A stretch of 64,000 nt of DNA from Varanus komodoensis (Eukaryota; Chordata; Lepidosauria; Squamata; Varanidae): contig NW_025336346.1 in the NCBI RefSeq assembly GCF_004798865.1, positions 830,904-894,903 on the forward strand, written 5' to 3'. The notes below the pieces were generated by a model. The model saw only the letters and a list, made by a program, of their open reading frames with translations. It was not told the origin of the DNA and did no database searches. The translations under genes and the position numbers were made by a program. Shown piece by piece: positions 25,001-38,036 of this stretch (the stretch's first letter is position 1; each line of letters starts with the position of its first letter).

Positions 25001-28000
25001 GTAAACTTCCAGAGCAGACTGTTGAGTTTTCTCAGTATACTATTACTACATGCTTTTGCTCAGTCCTAAACATGGCTGCTGTTGAAAATTAGCTGCTGAC
25101 CTGCATCAATGCAAATTCTGTCCTCCAGCTTCAGAACCTGCAGCCTTAATGATGCAGGTGCATTTTTCTAAATTGTTGCATAATGCTGCCACATGGGATA
25201 GTGTTCTGCCCCAGTTACACTGGAACGGAAGCTTCAAGAATGCTCAAAACATTGTTGTCAACTACTAGAAGGCAAAAACAATCTCCCCACTCCCAAAAAA
25301 CATTCACACACAAATAAAATTAATATTTCCTTTGGTATGCTACTTTTTCCATGTTATATATGTTACTTATTCAAACATTGTTACATGTGTTGGGAAAGGA
25401 GTGTAGGATGGCAAAAAATTTTATACACATACAGGCCACCTGCTTCAGCTCCTCTGTGGAAAAAAGCGAATAATCTCTTTTGCAGGAAAATGTGCTGCTT
25501 TTAGGCATCCTGGAATTCCCCCTTATGAGAAAGAATTTCATTGTGCTTTAGAGGAGATGGTACTTTCTATATCACAGATAGACATCTGGACGGGGTTTGT
25601 ATGACACAAAGTGCACCATGGACTGATACCCACAACAGGTCATTGTGTTATGCAAACCCAAACTAATTCCTGCAGAATGGCTTGTTTGAGGGCAACAAAC
25701 CACCCTGACATCTCATGGACCACTGTACTCTCAATGGATTGTCATGTCACCCAAACCCTATTGTGGGTGCTGGGAGTTGGCTACAGAGTAGCTTAGCAAG
25801 AATGGAAGAAACACCTTGTTGCTATTGCCATTATATATGTGGTTTACATGTCCTAGACCAGGGGTGGCAAACCTATGGCACCCGTGCCACAGTGGGCACG
25901 CATAGCCCTCTCTGTTGGCACGTGAGCCAAGTCACCCCAGCATCACCCCAGCAGCAGAGCATTGGATAGCAGTGCACGCAGGGGCCATGCGTATACTCGG
26001 AAAGGAGTAGTGGTGCCAGGCAATGGCATCACGAGCCACAACTCATTAGCCACGATTCGTCCGAGCTTTCTCATGGCTGGTCAGTGCACTGCCAAGGATA
26101 TACTGTATATATATTTGCTTGGACTGGCTGTGAGTTTTTTTTCTAAACTAAAACCTCAGTTTTCAGGTTTTATTGCAGTGTTGGCACTTTGCGATAAATA
26201 AGTGGGTTTTGAGTTGCAGTTTGGGCACTCGGTCTCTAAAAGTTTCGCCATCACTGTCCTAGACAAAAACCACCCACTGCTGTCAAAATTCCCTTTTAAA
26301 GGGGACCCAGAATTTTGACAGTTAGCTAACTGACAAAAGTTCTCTTCCCCAGAAAGGTGGTAAGATGGACTTTCACAATTTTCCAAGCAGATAGAGTCTC
26401 AAAGTCTCAAGAAAAACTGTCAGGGAAAGGGAAAAAAGATGCACCACACATTTTTATGAACAAATAACACTTGCACCTTTTCTTTCCTTTCACAGCTACC
26501 TTTTGACCACTGTCAAGAGAATGCAAACAGAGAAGCCATATTTGAAGCAACTTTTGGACAGTGTCTGCTGCTTTCTGAGGTTGGGACACACTCCCTCAAC
26601 ACTGCCCTGCTAAGAATCCCAATTTCCACACTCATAAAACTGTGCTCCTGTGCAGTTGCACAAGTGTGGCTATGTTTGTAAAAAAATGGCACACATTATG
26701 TGCCAAGAAATAATTTTTAAAAATGTTTCCTAACCAAATGTTTCCAGACAGCTTTTTTAAGGTATCACTTGGGCATTTTGAAGAGGATGCCAGCATATGT
26801 CAAGCCAAATTTTGCAATCTCAGGAGAAATGACAAAGATAAAGCGGGGAAAAACTACAACAAGATGAATTCCTAGGTCCTGTTGTGGTGTCCCCTGGAAT
26901 ACTTGCAGGACAGGTGAGGGGATGAGGTGAGAATCCCACAGTGAGCTTGATCATCTCTTGGGCACAATGTGGGTTGTTTGCAGAACAAACAACCTACTGT
27001 GGCTTCTTGCAAGGCTGGGTTAGTGTGTTGTGTGAACATGTAACTGACCTATTAGCCAAGTACTTAGTGGATGGGAAACGGCAACATGATGAGAAATTCA
27101 TTGTTACTAACACTACTTACCTCCCGGAACCAATTAAGTGCATGAAATAAAAGTGTACAAAGGAATTCACGCTCCTGCTTTGACAAAGAGTCTAACTTTC
27201 CTCCCACTTCCAAGTTGGTTAGATATAAAGGACATCCTATAGCAGAATATGGTAAAAGAAAAGTGTTCTTAAGTATTAGGGTTGGGCTTAAGTATTCATG
27301 CATGTTCAACATGGGCAGACAAACATATATACCCCACCTCTAAAATCTATCTCCTCTATTCTATATGTACCTCTCCATCCCAAAGAATCAGAACTGAGGT
27401 CATATTGCCTGAGATATAAATGTCCCCAGGAGATTTCAGTCTGTTACAGGAGACTGGGTGGTATAACTTAAGAACCAGCCAATTGGTTCAAGAATGACTA
27501 TCCTGCTCACATTCCTGATCTACTGCTCCAGCGTTCCAGTTGAAACATCTTTTAAAGAGACCAGACAGACAGACCCCATACCTAACAGGGCATCAATATC
27601 CTCCATGCTCCCATTGTTCAGTTCTGATACACAGATCCTAAGCAGCCGGAAGGATGGTGACAAGCACACAGGAGACACCAGCCTGGTGAGAGAGGGAGAG
27701 AAACCTGTGCAGACACTGAAAGGATTATTACTTGTACTGAATTGTGTTAGGCTCTGGATGGCCCTGATTCCATGTCAGTCACAAGGTTTTTGCATTGGAA
27801 GCTTCATTCTATCACAGCTTAGCAGATTTTCTGTTCATCTCAATAAGAACAAAGCACCACTGACCTTTTCTCCTTTCTTTTAACTGCTGTATCATCCACA
27901 TTCTTGCTCAGGTAACTCTGGGACAGCATTGGCAACAAGTTAATAGCAATTGTCCCCTCACTTTCGTCATCTTCCAAGCTGTACAGGGCCTTCACTGGAA

Positions 28001-31000
28001 ACAGGAAAACACTGCAGAGGAATCAAATAACAACTCAAGCACAACACAGTAATAACAAATGTAATAATTTTGACTGAAGACAGCATGCTTTTCTGAAATA
28101 CCTGTCATTTCTATGGAGAAGATCTATCACAAAATCTCTTTCAAAGTCCTTCTCCATACTGTTCCCAATCCATTTCTAAAGAAGGAGAAAACAAACAGCA
28201 GTTTCCACAGAACTTATGGTAAAGCATTATGTTGTAGAGGGACAAAGAAAAATTATTCAGAGGCACTCTCTTTTTGAAGAACTTTAATTAGATAATTTAC
28301 TAGTAAGTTCATTTGTCCAGCAAGAAAAGCTATATGTTAAAAATCCAACAAAACTGAAGGTAGATCCTCTTTTATGCAGCTGATGCGCTTAAATCATATA
28401 CCCAGCTTGCCTGGAATTAAGACCCAATCCAAAGAATTTACAACAGGTATAGCATTGCATTATAATTCTGAGCACAAATGTCCCAAAAACAAAAACAAAA
28501 ACCCAAGAGGATAACAGAAACAATTTTCCAAATGCCATGTTGAAAGTAGAACTGTTTTTAAGTCTGAAAATTAAATAGTCAAGGATGGCAACACCTAAAC
28601 TTACACCATCCCTGCTATGATTATGCACTATTAAAAGCTAAATTGATATGAACAAATAGCTCTGCACCCTACCAGGATCTGCAAATCCAGATTCCCTCTC
28701 TGAATCAAGCTCGCAAGTTCATCGTAGTACAGAGCCAATGCCTTGGGAACCTGCCCACAGCAGGAGCACACCAGCTCCAGCAAAGATGTAATCTGCAGGG
28801 GAAAAAAACAGAGCAATTAGCAGCCAGGCGGAGAGGATGATCAAAAGGGAATGCACAATATACTGGTAAAAGCATCAAAAGCATGCTAAATTATCTCTCT
28901 AGTTCTAACAACTCCAGGTACTAAAAGAGGAAAAGGAAGAAAATTAAGGGGAGGTACAAATCCTTCCCTGTTCATCAATGCAACTAACATTTTCTGTGAT
29001 GATCTGAGTATCTATCCAAGCTCTAAAATGATGAATCCCCTTCATTTAGCTGCACTGCATTCTTTCATGGGACCCATCCTTTCTCCCTAGACTACTTACC
29101 AGCAGCATGTCCCACAAACATCTACATACTTGCCTGACTGCATTGCTCCTTGCTCAGCTCTGCTCGTTCCAACAGTTGCCCATTTTCTTTACTCCTGAAA
29201 TTAGTTTTGATATTGTGTCAGACATAGCAGAACAGGTTATGAACCAGAGAATTATCCAAGTACCAAAGGAGCTTTGACGAGTCTAAAAACTAATATACCA
29301 AAAAGCCTTTAAATTTGTTACATTTATCCTTGAAAGTCATTGATCATCACTGCCCAATTTACTCTCGTACCAATACAACAGTTCTCTAACAATGCTCCTG
29401 GGTATGGCAGAGTAGGAAAGTGGTGTATAAAGTCAGAGGGACAGTGTAATTTTCTTTCTGCAGAGCAGCAGAGGCACAGGCTGGGAGAGTGCTGAGTGGC
29501 CAAGGGACTGGCGAAGGCAAGGTAGGAGCTGGGCAGGGGAACAGAGGGCCAGGAGCAGCGGAGAGGAAGGGGGGCGGGGCCAGTGAGGCTAGAGCAGCCA
29601 GGAGGAAGCAGACAGGCGGGGCCACCGGCCTAAGGGACTGATAAGGCGTAGTCCCTTGTCTGTGTCCCTTAGCTGCAGCCCGGGCTGTTCGGAGACTCCC
29701 TTTGTTTGTTTGTTTTTGTTTGTGCTGTGCTGTGCTTTGCTTTTCTTCCAATTTAAGTTTATTTTATCCTTGTGTGTGTGTGCGAGTGGGTTTTTGTCTG
29801 GGAGAACTGGGCGAGTAAGAGGAACTGCAGGACAGACAAGGCAGGGGACCAAGGTAAGGTCTTGAAAGGGATACCGATGGCAGACCAGGAGATGGCCTTG
29901 GCGGGAGTCACAAGTGTGGCTGTCCACTGCGAGAGCTGCGACATGTTCGCCCTTCTTCCCCAGGAGAGGCAGGGATACACTTGCCCTCGGTGCAAGATGG
30001 TGACCCTGCTAGAAGAGGAGGTGAGGTGCCTGAGGGCCGAGAGAGCTCTCCAGGTCCCCCCCCCGGAGCAGCCCCCCTCTGGACAGAGGGTTGAGGGAGA
30101 GGCCATGGGAGGAGCAGCTGCAGAGACATGGAGGTATGTCACCCACAGGAGGAGGAGGCCAGCACGGCCTCCTCCTTCTCTTGGCACCAATCTGGAGCTG
30201 GAAACAGGTTCTCTCCACTTGGGGAGGCTGGGGCTGATGAGGCCTTGGGGGACCAGCAGGACCCCCAGCCTGGGACGTCAGGCGGCAAGGGGGCCACTGC
30301 AGGAGGGGTGAGGGCCAGGGCACGGCTGCCCACCAGCACCGGGAAGGTACGGCAGCAGGTGATTATTGTTTGGGACTCCCTGCTGAGGGGCACTGAGGCG
30401 GCCGTGTGCCGCCCCAACCTGGAGACAAGGGAGGTTTGCTGCCTGCCGGGCGCACGCATCTGGCATGTGAAGGACAGAGTGGAGCGTCTTGTTCGCTCCA
30501 GGGGTCACCAGCCGCTCCTGGTGATCCATGTGGGCACAAACGATGTGGCCAGGCAGGGTGTGGTTGGGACCACCAGGGACTTTGAGGCCTTGGGGAAGAA
30601 ACTCAGGGAGCTGAAGGCCCAAGTGGCCTTCTCGTCAATCTTACCTGTCCAAGAATTTGGGTCAGGAAGGGACAGGAGGGCCTCCGAGGTGAACGACTGG
30701 CTTAGGGTGTGGTGCCAGAAGGAATGCTTTGAGTTCCTTGACCACGGCACTCGTTTTCTTGCCAATGGACTTCTGGCAAGGGATAGGTTACACCTCACGA
30801 GGATGGGGAAAAGGTCCTTTGGAGATGTTCTAGCGAGCTTCGTCCAGAAGACTTTAAACTGAGCCGGGGGGGGGGTGTTCAGGCCCCCCAGTAACGTGTC
30901 TGCACTGGACAAGTGTGGGGGGAGGATCAGGGCTCTGGGAGCGGGGTTTTAGAGATACTGCAGGGACTGACAGGACTCCTACAGAGAGGTGCCAGGTATC

Positions 31001-34000
31001 AGGGAGGATGGGAGGAAGGAGGAGGCTGGGAACTCCAAGGGAGGGAAGTGGTGGGAAGGAGTTGAGGTGCATGTACACCAACGCTAGGAGCATGGGTAAT
31101 AAGCAGGAAGAGCTTGAAGCTCTCCTGGGAATAGGAGGGTATGACCTGGTGGGAATCACAGAAACTTGGTGGGATGAAAGGCAAGTCTGGAATGTGAACA
31201 TAGAAGGGTATCACTTTTTTAGAAAGGACAGGAAGGGAAAGAGAGGTGGGGGCATGGCTTTATACATCAGGGAAGAGATAGGATGCAGTGAGACAGAATG
31301 CAGCACAGATGGGGATTCGGTAGAGGCAGTCTGGGTGAAACTTAGGGGTTTTGACAGGGAAAGAGACCTGACAGTGGGGGTATGTTATTGCCCTCCAGGT
31401 CAACTTGAGACCCTGGATGTCCTGACAGGCCAGATTCTAAGGATATCTCGGGGGAGAGACACAGTAAAGATTTCAATCTCCCGGATATTACTTGGGAGAC
31501 TCACTCACAGCCAGGTCACGTTGCTTCCTAGAAGCTATAGAGGGAGGGTTTTTCACACAGTGGGTCCAAGAGGCAACAAGGGGGGGAAACATTCTTGACT
31601 TGGTCTTGACCAATAGGGAGGAGCTGATAGATGAAGTACAGATTAGGAGAGCTCTGGATGCGAGTGATCACTCCATCCTTTGCTTTGAGATCAGGGGACT
31701 GGGGACGTGCAGCAGGTCGAGCACTAGAAGCTGGGACTTCAAGAGGGCCAGCTTTGGCCAACTGAAGGCCAGACTGGGGAAAGTCTCCTGGGATAGGTTA
31801 CTGGAAGGTAAGCGAGTTGAGGAGGGGTGGATAGCACTCAAAAGGGAGGTTTTGGAGGCGCAAGCCTTGACGATACCTCTAGTCAGGTAAGGTGGGGAGG
31901 CGGAGGAGAGTGCCGCCATGGATGCGAAAGGAGGTGGTTAGAGGGATTAGACGAAAGAGGAACCTCCGTAGGAAATGGGTACTGGGGGAAATAGACAAAA
32001 GGGTATATCGGGGGGAGGAGGCCCGTTGCAGAAGGATTCTTCGCAAGGCTAAGGCTGATTACGAGCTGAGACTTGCCAAGAATATCAAGAGCAACAAAAA
32101 GGGCTTCTTTCAGCATGTAAATAGGAAGAAGAAGGGGAGACAAGTGGTGGGACCACTAAATAAGGAGGAAGGAGATCCAGTGACTGATATGTGGGAACAG
32201 GCACAGAGGCTAAATGACTATTTGCCTCTGTGTTCTCCCCAAAGCAGGATGGGGGATATCCGCATAGGAGATTAGATGAGGCTGGGGACTTAGGGGCACA
32301 GATTAGAGTCACCCCCCTTGAAGTCAAGGGGCTCCTCAGGGCATTGGACATTACAAAGGCGCCAGGCCCTGACAGGTTACACCCGAGAGTACTTAGAGAG
32401 TTGGCAGGGGTTCTCTCACGCCCGCTGGCCTCCATTTTTGAGACCTCGTGGAGAACGGGTGAAGTTCCAGAGGACTGGAGGGTGGCATCAGTGGTCCCAA
32501 TTTTCAAAAAGGGTAATAGAAAGGACATGGGGAATTATAGACCGGTTAAGCCTTACATCCATTGCAGGAAAAACAATGGAAAGGCTCATAATAGCGAGAG
32601 ATCTAGTGATGCTAGGTAGGGAAGGGAGGCTGACAGGCACACAACACAGCTTCCGCAAAAACAGGTCCTGCCAGACAAACCTTGTGGAATTCTATGACAA
32701 GGTTTTGAGATAGCTAGATGGAGGGGATGCAGTGAATGTGGTATACCTGGATTTCAGCAAGGCCTTTGACAAAGTGCCCCATGATATCCTGATGGAGAAA
32801 CTGAGGAGTTTTGGGATACACCAAAGCACTGTCCAGTGGATTAGGGCATGGTTGACTGACCAAAAGCCAAAGGTAACCATTAGCGGGGAATCATCGGGAT
32901 GGCGGCCAGTAACAAGCGGGGTCCCCCAGGGCTCTGTCCTGGGGCCGGTCCTGTTTAATCTTTTCATTAACGACATGGAAGAAGGGGTGAACAGTCTGCT
33001 GATCAAATTCGCAGACGACACTAAAACTGGAGCAGTGGCCACAACTGAGGAGCAGGTACTCCAGATCCAAAAGGATCTGGACAGACTATGGAAGTGGGCA
33101 GGAGACAACAGGATGGCGTTCAATGTGGATAAGTGCAAGGTCTTGCACTTGGGGCATAGGAATCACTGTCATAAGTACAGGTTAGGTGACAAGTGGCTGA
33201 AGAGCAGCACTTGTGAAAGGGACCTCGGGGTACTGGTTGACTGCAGGCTAAACATGAGTCAGCAGTGTGATGCGGTGGTCAAGAGGGCAAACGCCACCCT
33301 TGGTTGCATAGCCAGAAGTGTGGCTTCTAGATCAGGAGAGGTATTACTACCACTCTACATGACTCTGGTGCGCCCGCAATTGGAGTATTGTGTTCGGTTT
33401 TGGGCACCTCATTACAGAAAGGATACAGCCAGGTTGGAGTCAGTGCAGCGTAGGGCCACAAGGTTGGTGGCCAGTTTGCAGGGAATGCCATATGAGGTGA
33501 GACTGAGGGAACTGGGTCTCTTCAGCCTGGAGAAGAGGAGTCTCCGAGGGGATATGTTGGCGACATACAGGTATGTGAGGGGATGTCACATGGAGATGGG
33601 TAGAGACCTGTTCTCCCCTGCAGAGGAAGGCAGGATGTGCTCCAATGGAGCAAAGCTCAGGGAGCAAAGGTTCCATTTGGATGCCAGGAAGCACTTCCTG
33701 ACAGTCAAGACCCCAAGGGTGTGGAATGGGCTTCCACGAGAGGTCGTTGAGGCCCCATCAGTGCGGGTGTTCAAAGATAGGCTGGACGTCCACATGGTGG
33801 GCATGTCGTGAGTGGAGCCGGCTGGTGCCGGAGGTCAGACTAGATGGCCCGGGAGGACCCTTCTTACTTGCTCTGTTTCTATGTTTCTATCTTTCAAAAG
33901 CTTCCCCATGTAAACAAACGAAGTCACAGCATCTGTTCAATGAACAGAAATCATGAAAAAGAATCAACTTCTTCCTCACCGCTCCATTATTTGTTTACAC

Positions 34001-37000
34001 TGTATTTTGACTATTATCTCATAGATTTAAACAAACAAAAGCAACCTATACATTGGAATCTCTCCCTGGTTGGCAGAATGCATTTGATACTGTTCCTTGA
34101 ACAGAGGCAAAAATGAAGAGTTTCTTGATACTGTCTCCTGAATCAGAAATACCTCTATTGCTTGAAGGGTATCAATAAATCAATGCACTTAGATCATGCT
34201 AAAATGCAGCTGTGTCATTTTAGCAGAAATGTGCACAGGGGTAGTCCCATTAACTGTCTCGCATTGCCTATTTATATTGCACATGCTCTCTTGAATGGTT
34301 AAAACAATTATAGATCCTGCTGCCTACTTTTTCTGTTAGCATATTATTGGTATTAGTCTTAATAAAACACAGCTAGACCATAACAGGAAGCACACACTAA
34401 AGCGGTAGTTTTCAACCACTGGTCTGTGGTTTGGAAACTTATACACAGAATACTGTACGGTGTGTATGGTGCTTTTTGTTTCTGCCTTAGCAGTCACTGA
34501 GGTGGTTTTCCTGTTTTTGTCAGTCCCCAGCTGTGGAAAAGTTGAAAACCACTGCACTAAAGTATATGATTGGAAATAGAACTAAATTTTTGAAAATGAC
34601 TTTCTTCTGTTTCCAATGATCCAGGGTTTGGAAACATTGCCCTATGAGGATAGACTGAGGGAACTGGGCATGTTCAGCCTTGAGAAGAGAAGGCCGAGGG
34701 GGGACATGATATCCCTCTATAAGTACCTCAAAGGCTGTTACAAAGAGGAAGGTCAATATCTCTTCTCGCTGATACCAGAATGTAGGACAAGGAATAGTCA
34801 GCTCAAGTTGCAGCAACCCAGATTCAGGCTAGATATCAGGAAAAGCTTCCCCACTGACTGAGCAATACAACAGTGGAACCAGTTGCCCAGAGAGCTCATA
34901 GGCTCTCCCACACTAGGGACATTCAAAAAGAAACTGGACGGCCATCTGAGTGGGATGGTGTAACATGGTGTCCTGCAATAGCAGGGGGTTGGACTCAATG
35001 GCCTTCATGGACCTTTCCAACTCTTCTATTCTATGATTCTCTTGCACTTTTATATGGTGCAAGTACCAAGACACACTGCCTTATGTCCCTTAAGTATTTA
35101 GAACAACATAAAATGGTAATTTGCACATCCTTCTCTACTTGCTCACCGTTTTGCTGCCATGTTACCAACCATCATAACTGCACCAATGATCCCAATACGC
35201 TTATACTTCAGAATAGTGCTGGAGAGTTGCTTTCTAATGACCATGTGCATATCATCCTGCAGGGAAAGAAGGAGAGTGTGTGTTAGGAAAAGTGACAGCA
35301 CATTCAGAAGTACACATGATCAATTCCATGCAGTCAAATTACGGGCGATGCCTAAAGGAGTGAGGCAATATGGAAATGTCAATGCACACATGAATAATAA
35401 TTCCCACTAGTTCTGTTTTGCAAACCTCTCACAGTCTGTTTGAAGGATATGTTCTACTGCCCAATCTTCCTGGGGGTTGCAGTAAGTAACACATCATTGT
35501 TCTTCCATTTTTGCACATACTGAACAAATATTTTGTTATATCCAAAAAATAAGCAAGAGGCACATGCCTCTCAGGCTTTGGGCAGAATGGAATAATTGTA
35601 ACTTACAGTGATGGTTTTTTTCTTACTTGGTGTGCAGGAGGCACCCAAGAATGGGTGTGCGCCTAATACAGTCCAGCAAAGGCAGGGATCATATACTAGA
35701 AAAACATGCATTTGGTTGATTACCCTCTGGTTTCAACCCCAAATCCTTCCTGTGGCTGAGCTAGAGAGAGAGAAACTGAGGATGATGTTAGAATAGTCTT
35801 ACACAGGAAACTGCAGAAAAGGAGAAAGGTAGCTTCATTCTGGGTGAAAGGCAGGGAAGAACTGCAGGCAGAGCAAGAGAGTAGTCAGCTTAAGATTTTC
35901 TAGCACATGATTCCTCCCTTTCCTGGTCAGCTGAAAAGTCATTACTGAGTATCTCCTAACAGCAAATGAGAAAGTGAATTTCCATATTGGAGAGATCAGG
36001 AATGAAACTCCAAAAGAAACAATAAATATGAATATGGACAACTGAATTGCAAAAAAAACCAAAAACCCAAACACATGGAAGGTAGCGCTTTCATATAAAA
36101 GTATACTGTGTCTCAAGAATTCCCAAACAGTGAAATGTTATAGAAGCAATTCCACCCTTTTGATTATGTTAGGCAATCTACTACCCAATCATGTATGTTA
36201 CACTGCTCAGAATGTGGTGATGCCAACATTCACATGCGAATCACAAACACATTTTGTTCATTTCCAAACGCTCAAAGAAATGTTGACAGAAACAGGATTG
36301 TTGTCATTCAGAGGACTATGTCTGAAAAGTGGAGAAAATACTGTTATGTCTAGATTAGCCGGGAATTGGCAATGTTCATCAAAATTTGGACATACATTGT
36401 TGATACAAACAATCTTACTGATCTAGACAACTGCAACTGTGTAGAGGGAGTGACTCCAGGGTCTCCAACTTTCACTCACCTGAATGTGGCTGCTCTTGTG
36501 CCCTTGGCTGAATGCTAGCATGCTAAGAATGTGGAATAGCTTCCGGATTTGGTGTGGACTTAAATTGTCCATATAATCTAAAATGCTCTGAAAGAAAAGA
36601 TAATAAAATACTCCACATCTGCATGATATATTCTGATACCAGAATTTCCAAGTACAGCAGGCAAAAAAGATCATCTAGATTGGCTTCTTCAATATGCAGG
36701 GTGAGCTGAAGATGGACAACTGTCCTATTTGCAGTGGACCACCAAGTGCTTGCTGGTTGCTGAGATTCTTCGAAAAGAATGCAGGACCGGACAGACCTTA
36801 GCAAACCAGCAAGACTCTTCTGATGATCTTGAGCAAGGTGCATCCTCAGGTTGCTCAGCATACAGGCAAGGTATGCTTTAACTGATATGCATTCTTGCTT
36901 TGAAAGACATGTTAGCTAGCCATGGGGATTCTAATAAAAGAAAAAGTAGACCCTTGCTATGCATAGACTCTCACACCTACAACTCCATTTTCCATTCTTA

Positions 37001-37990
37001 ATCACAGGGAGATTTTCCATCAGAAGGTGAAAAGAGTTCTTAAGATCATCTAAGAGTCAATGAAGATTGAGGTCATCCACTCCTGCAGCATGTCATATAC
37101 TTAACTGCTCTTGGACTTCCATAAACTAAGCAGAACTGAAAATATGGCTAATATCTGTAATATTCTAAACTGCTATTTTTAAAATGTGTTCTTTTTAAAC
37201 TTCCTCTTCTTATGCATGACTTTGAAAGAGAAGTTTTTAAGGGACTGGCTCCGGCATTAGTGCTCCCAGCTTTGGCCATCCTTACCTTCAGAAATACTGC
37301 ATATGGAATAACTGATGAAGTATGAAAAGTCACCAGGTCAGTTAGCATATCCAAAGAGACATCTACTTCAATATCATTCCCTCCACATGCATGAGTAACC
37401 AGGGCACCCACAATTTCCTGCAGGGACAAGTACAGGAAAGAAAAAGTGAGAAGTATAACAGTCATGACAGAGGCATGAGAGAATAGCACTCATCTGGCAG
37501 TCTGACTGCTGATGACATTCAGCTGAAAGCCCTTATGTTTGGCTTTTCAGCTATTGGTTAACATGCAACTTTACAACCATATTAGGTGGCTTCTAAAGAG
37601 TGATAAGAAACTTCATAGGATTTTCTTAATTAACTAAGGTGTGACAGCTGCTACTGGGGAAAGGGCCTTTTTAGTGGTGGCATCCCAGAGAGACTCATTT
37701 GCTGTCTTGCTTATCACTTTTCAATGTCCAGTAAAATCCAGTTAGTTTACCAGGCTTTTTAAATTTGGCCATATTTAAGGCATTGAATTTTAGATCTGCT
37801 TTACTAATACTTTGCATCTTTTGCTTAAGATACTGTTTTATGTGCTGCAACTCACTTGTAATATCACAGTTCATTGTTTTATTGTTAGTATATTTCATAG
37901 TTTAGAGTTAAAATATTAAAACAGAACAACATTATTGGGCAGCGCACAAGTACTGTAAGTAAGTATATATGAAATGGTTTGGAAAGCAGG

Positions 37991-38036
<46 letters not shown>

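Noticed and set aside
27494-27883. 129-codon plus-strand frame
   Set aside because: It is antisense to FANCD2 exon 24 and its flanking introns, which fully explain the conservation.
27978-27994. Alternative acceptor (TTTCCAG before TGAAGGCC) for FANCD2 exon 23
   Set aside because: It would put the exon out of phase with exon 22; the upstream CTGCAG acceptor restores the frame and the conserved FPVKALY.
30139-30912. Long minus-strand frames across the CR1 ORF1 region
   Set aside because: These are antisense shadows of GC-rich CR1 coding sequence, with no recognisable domains.
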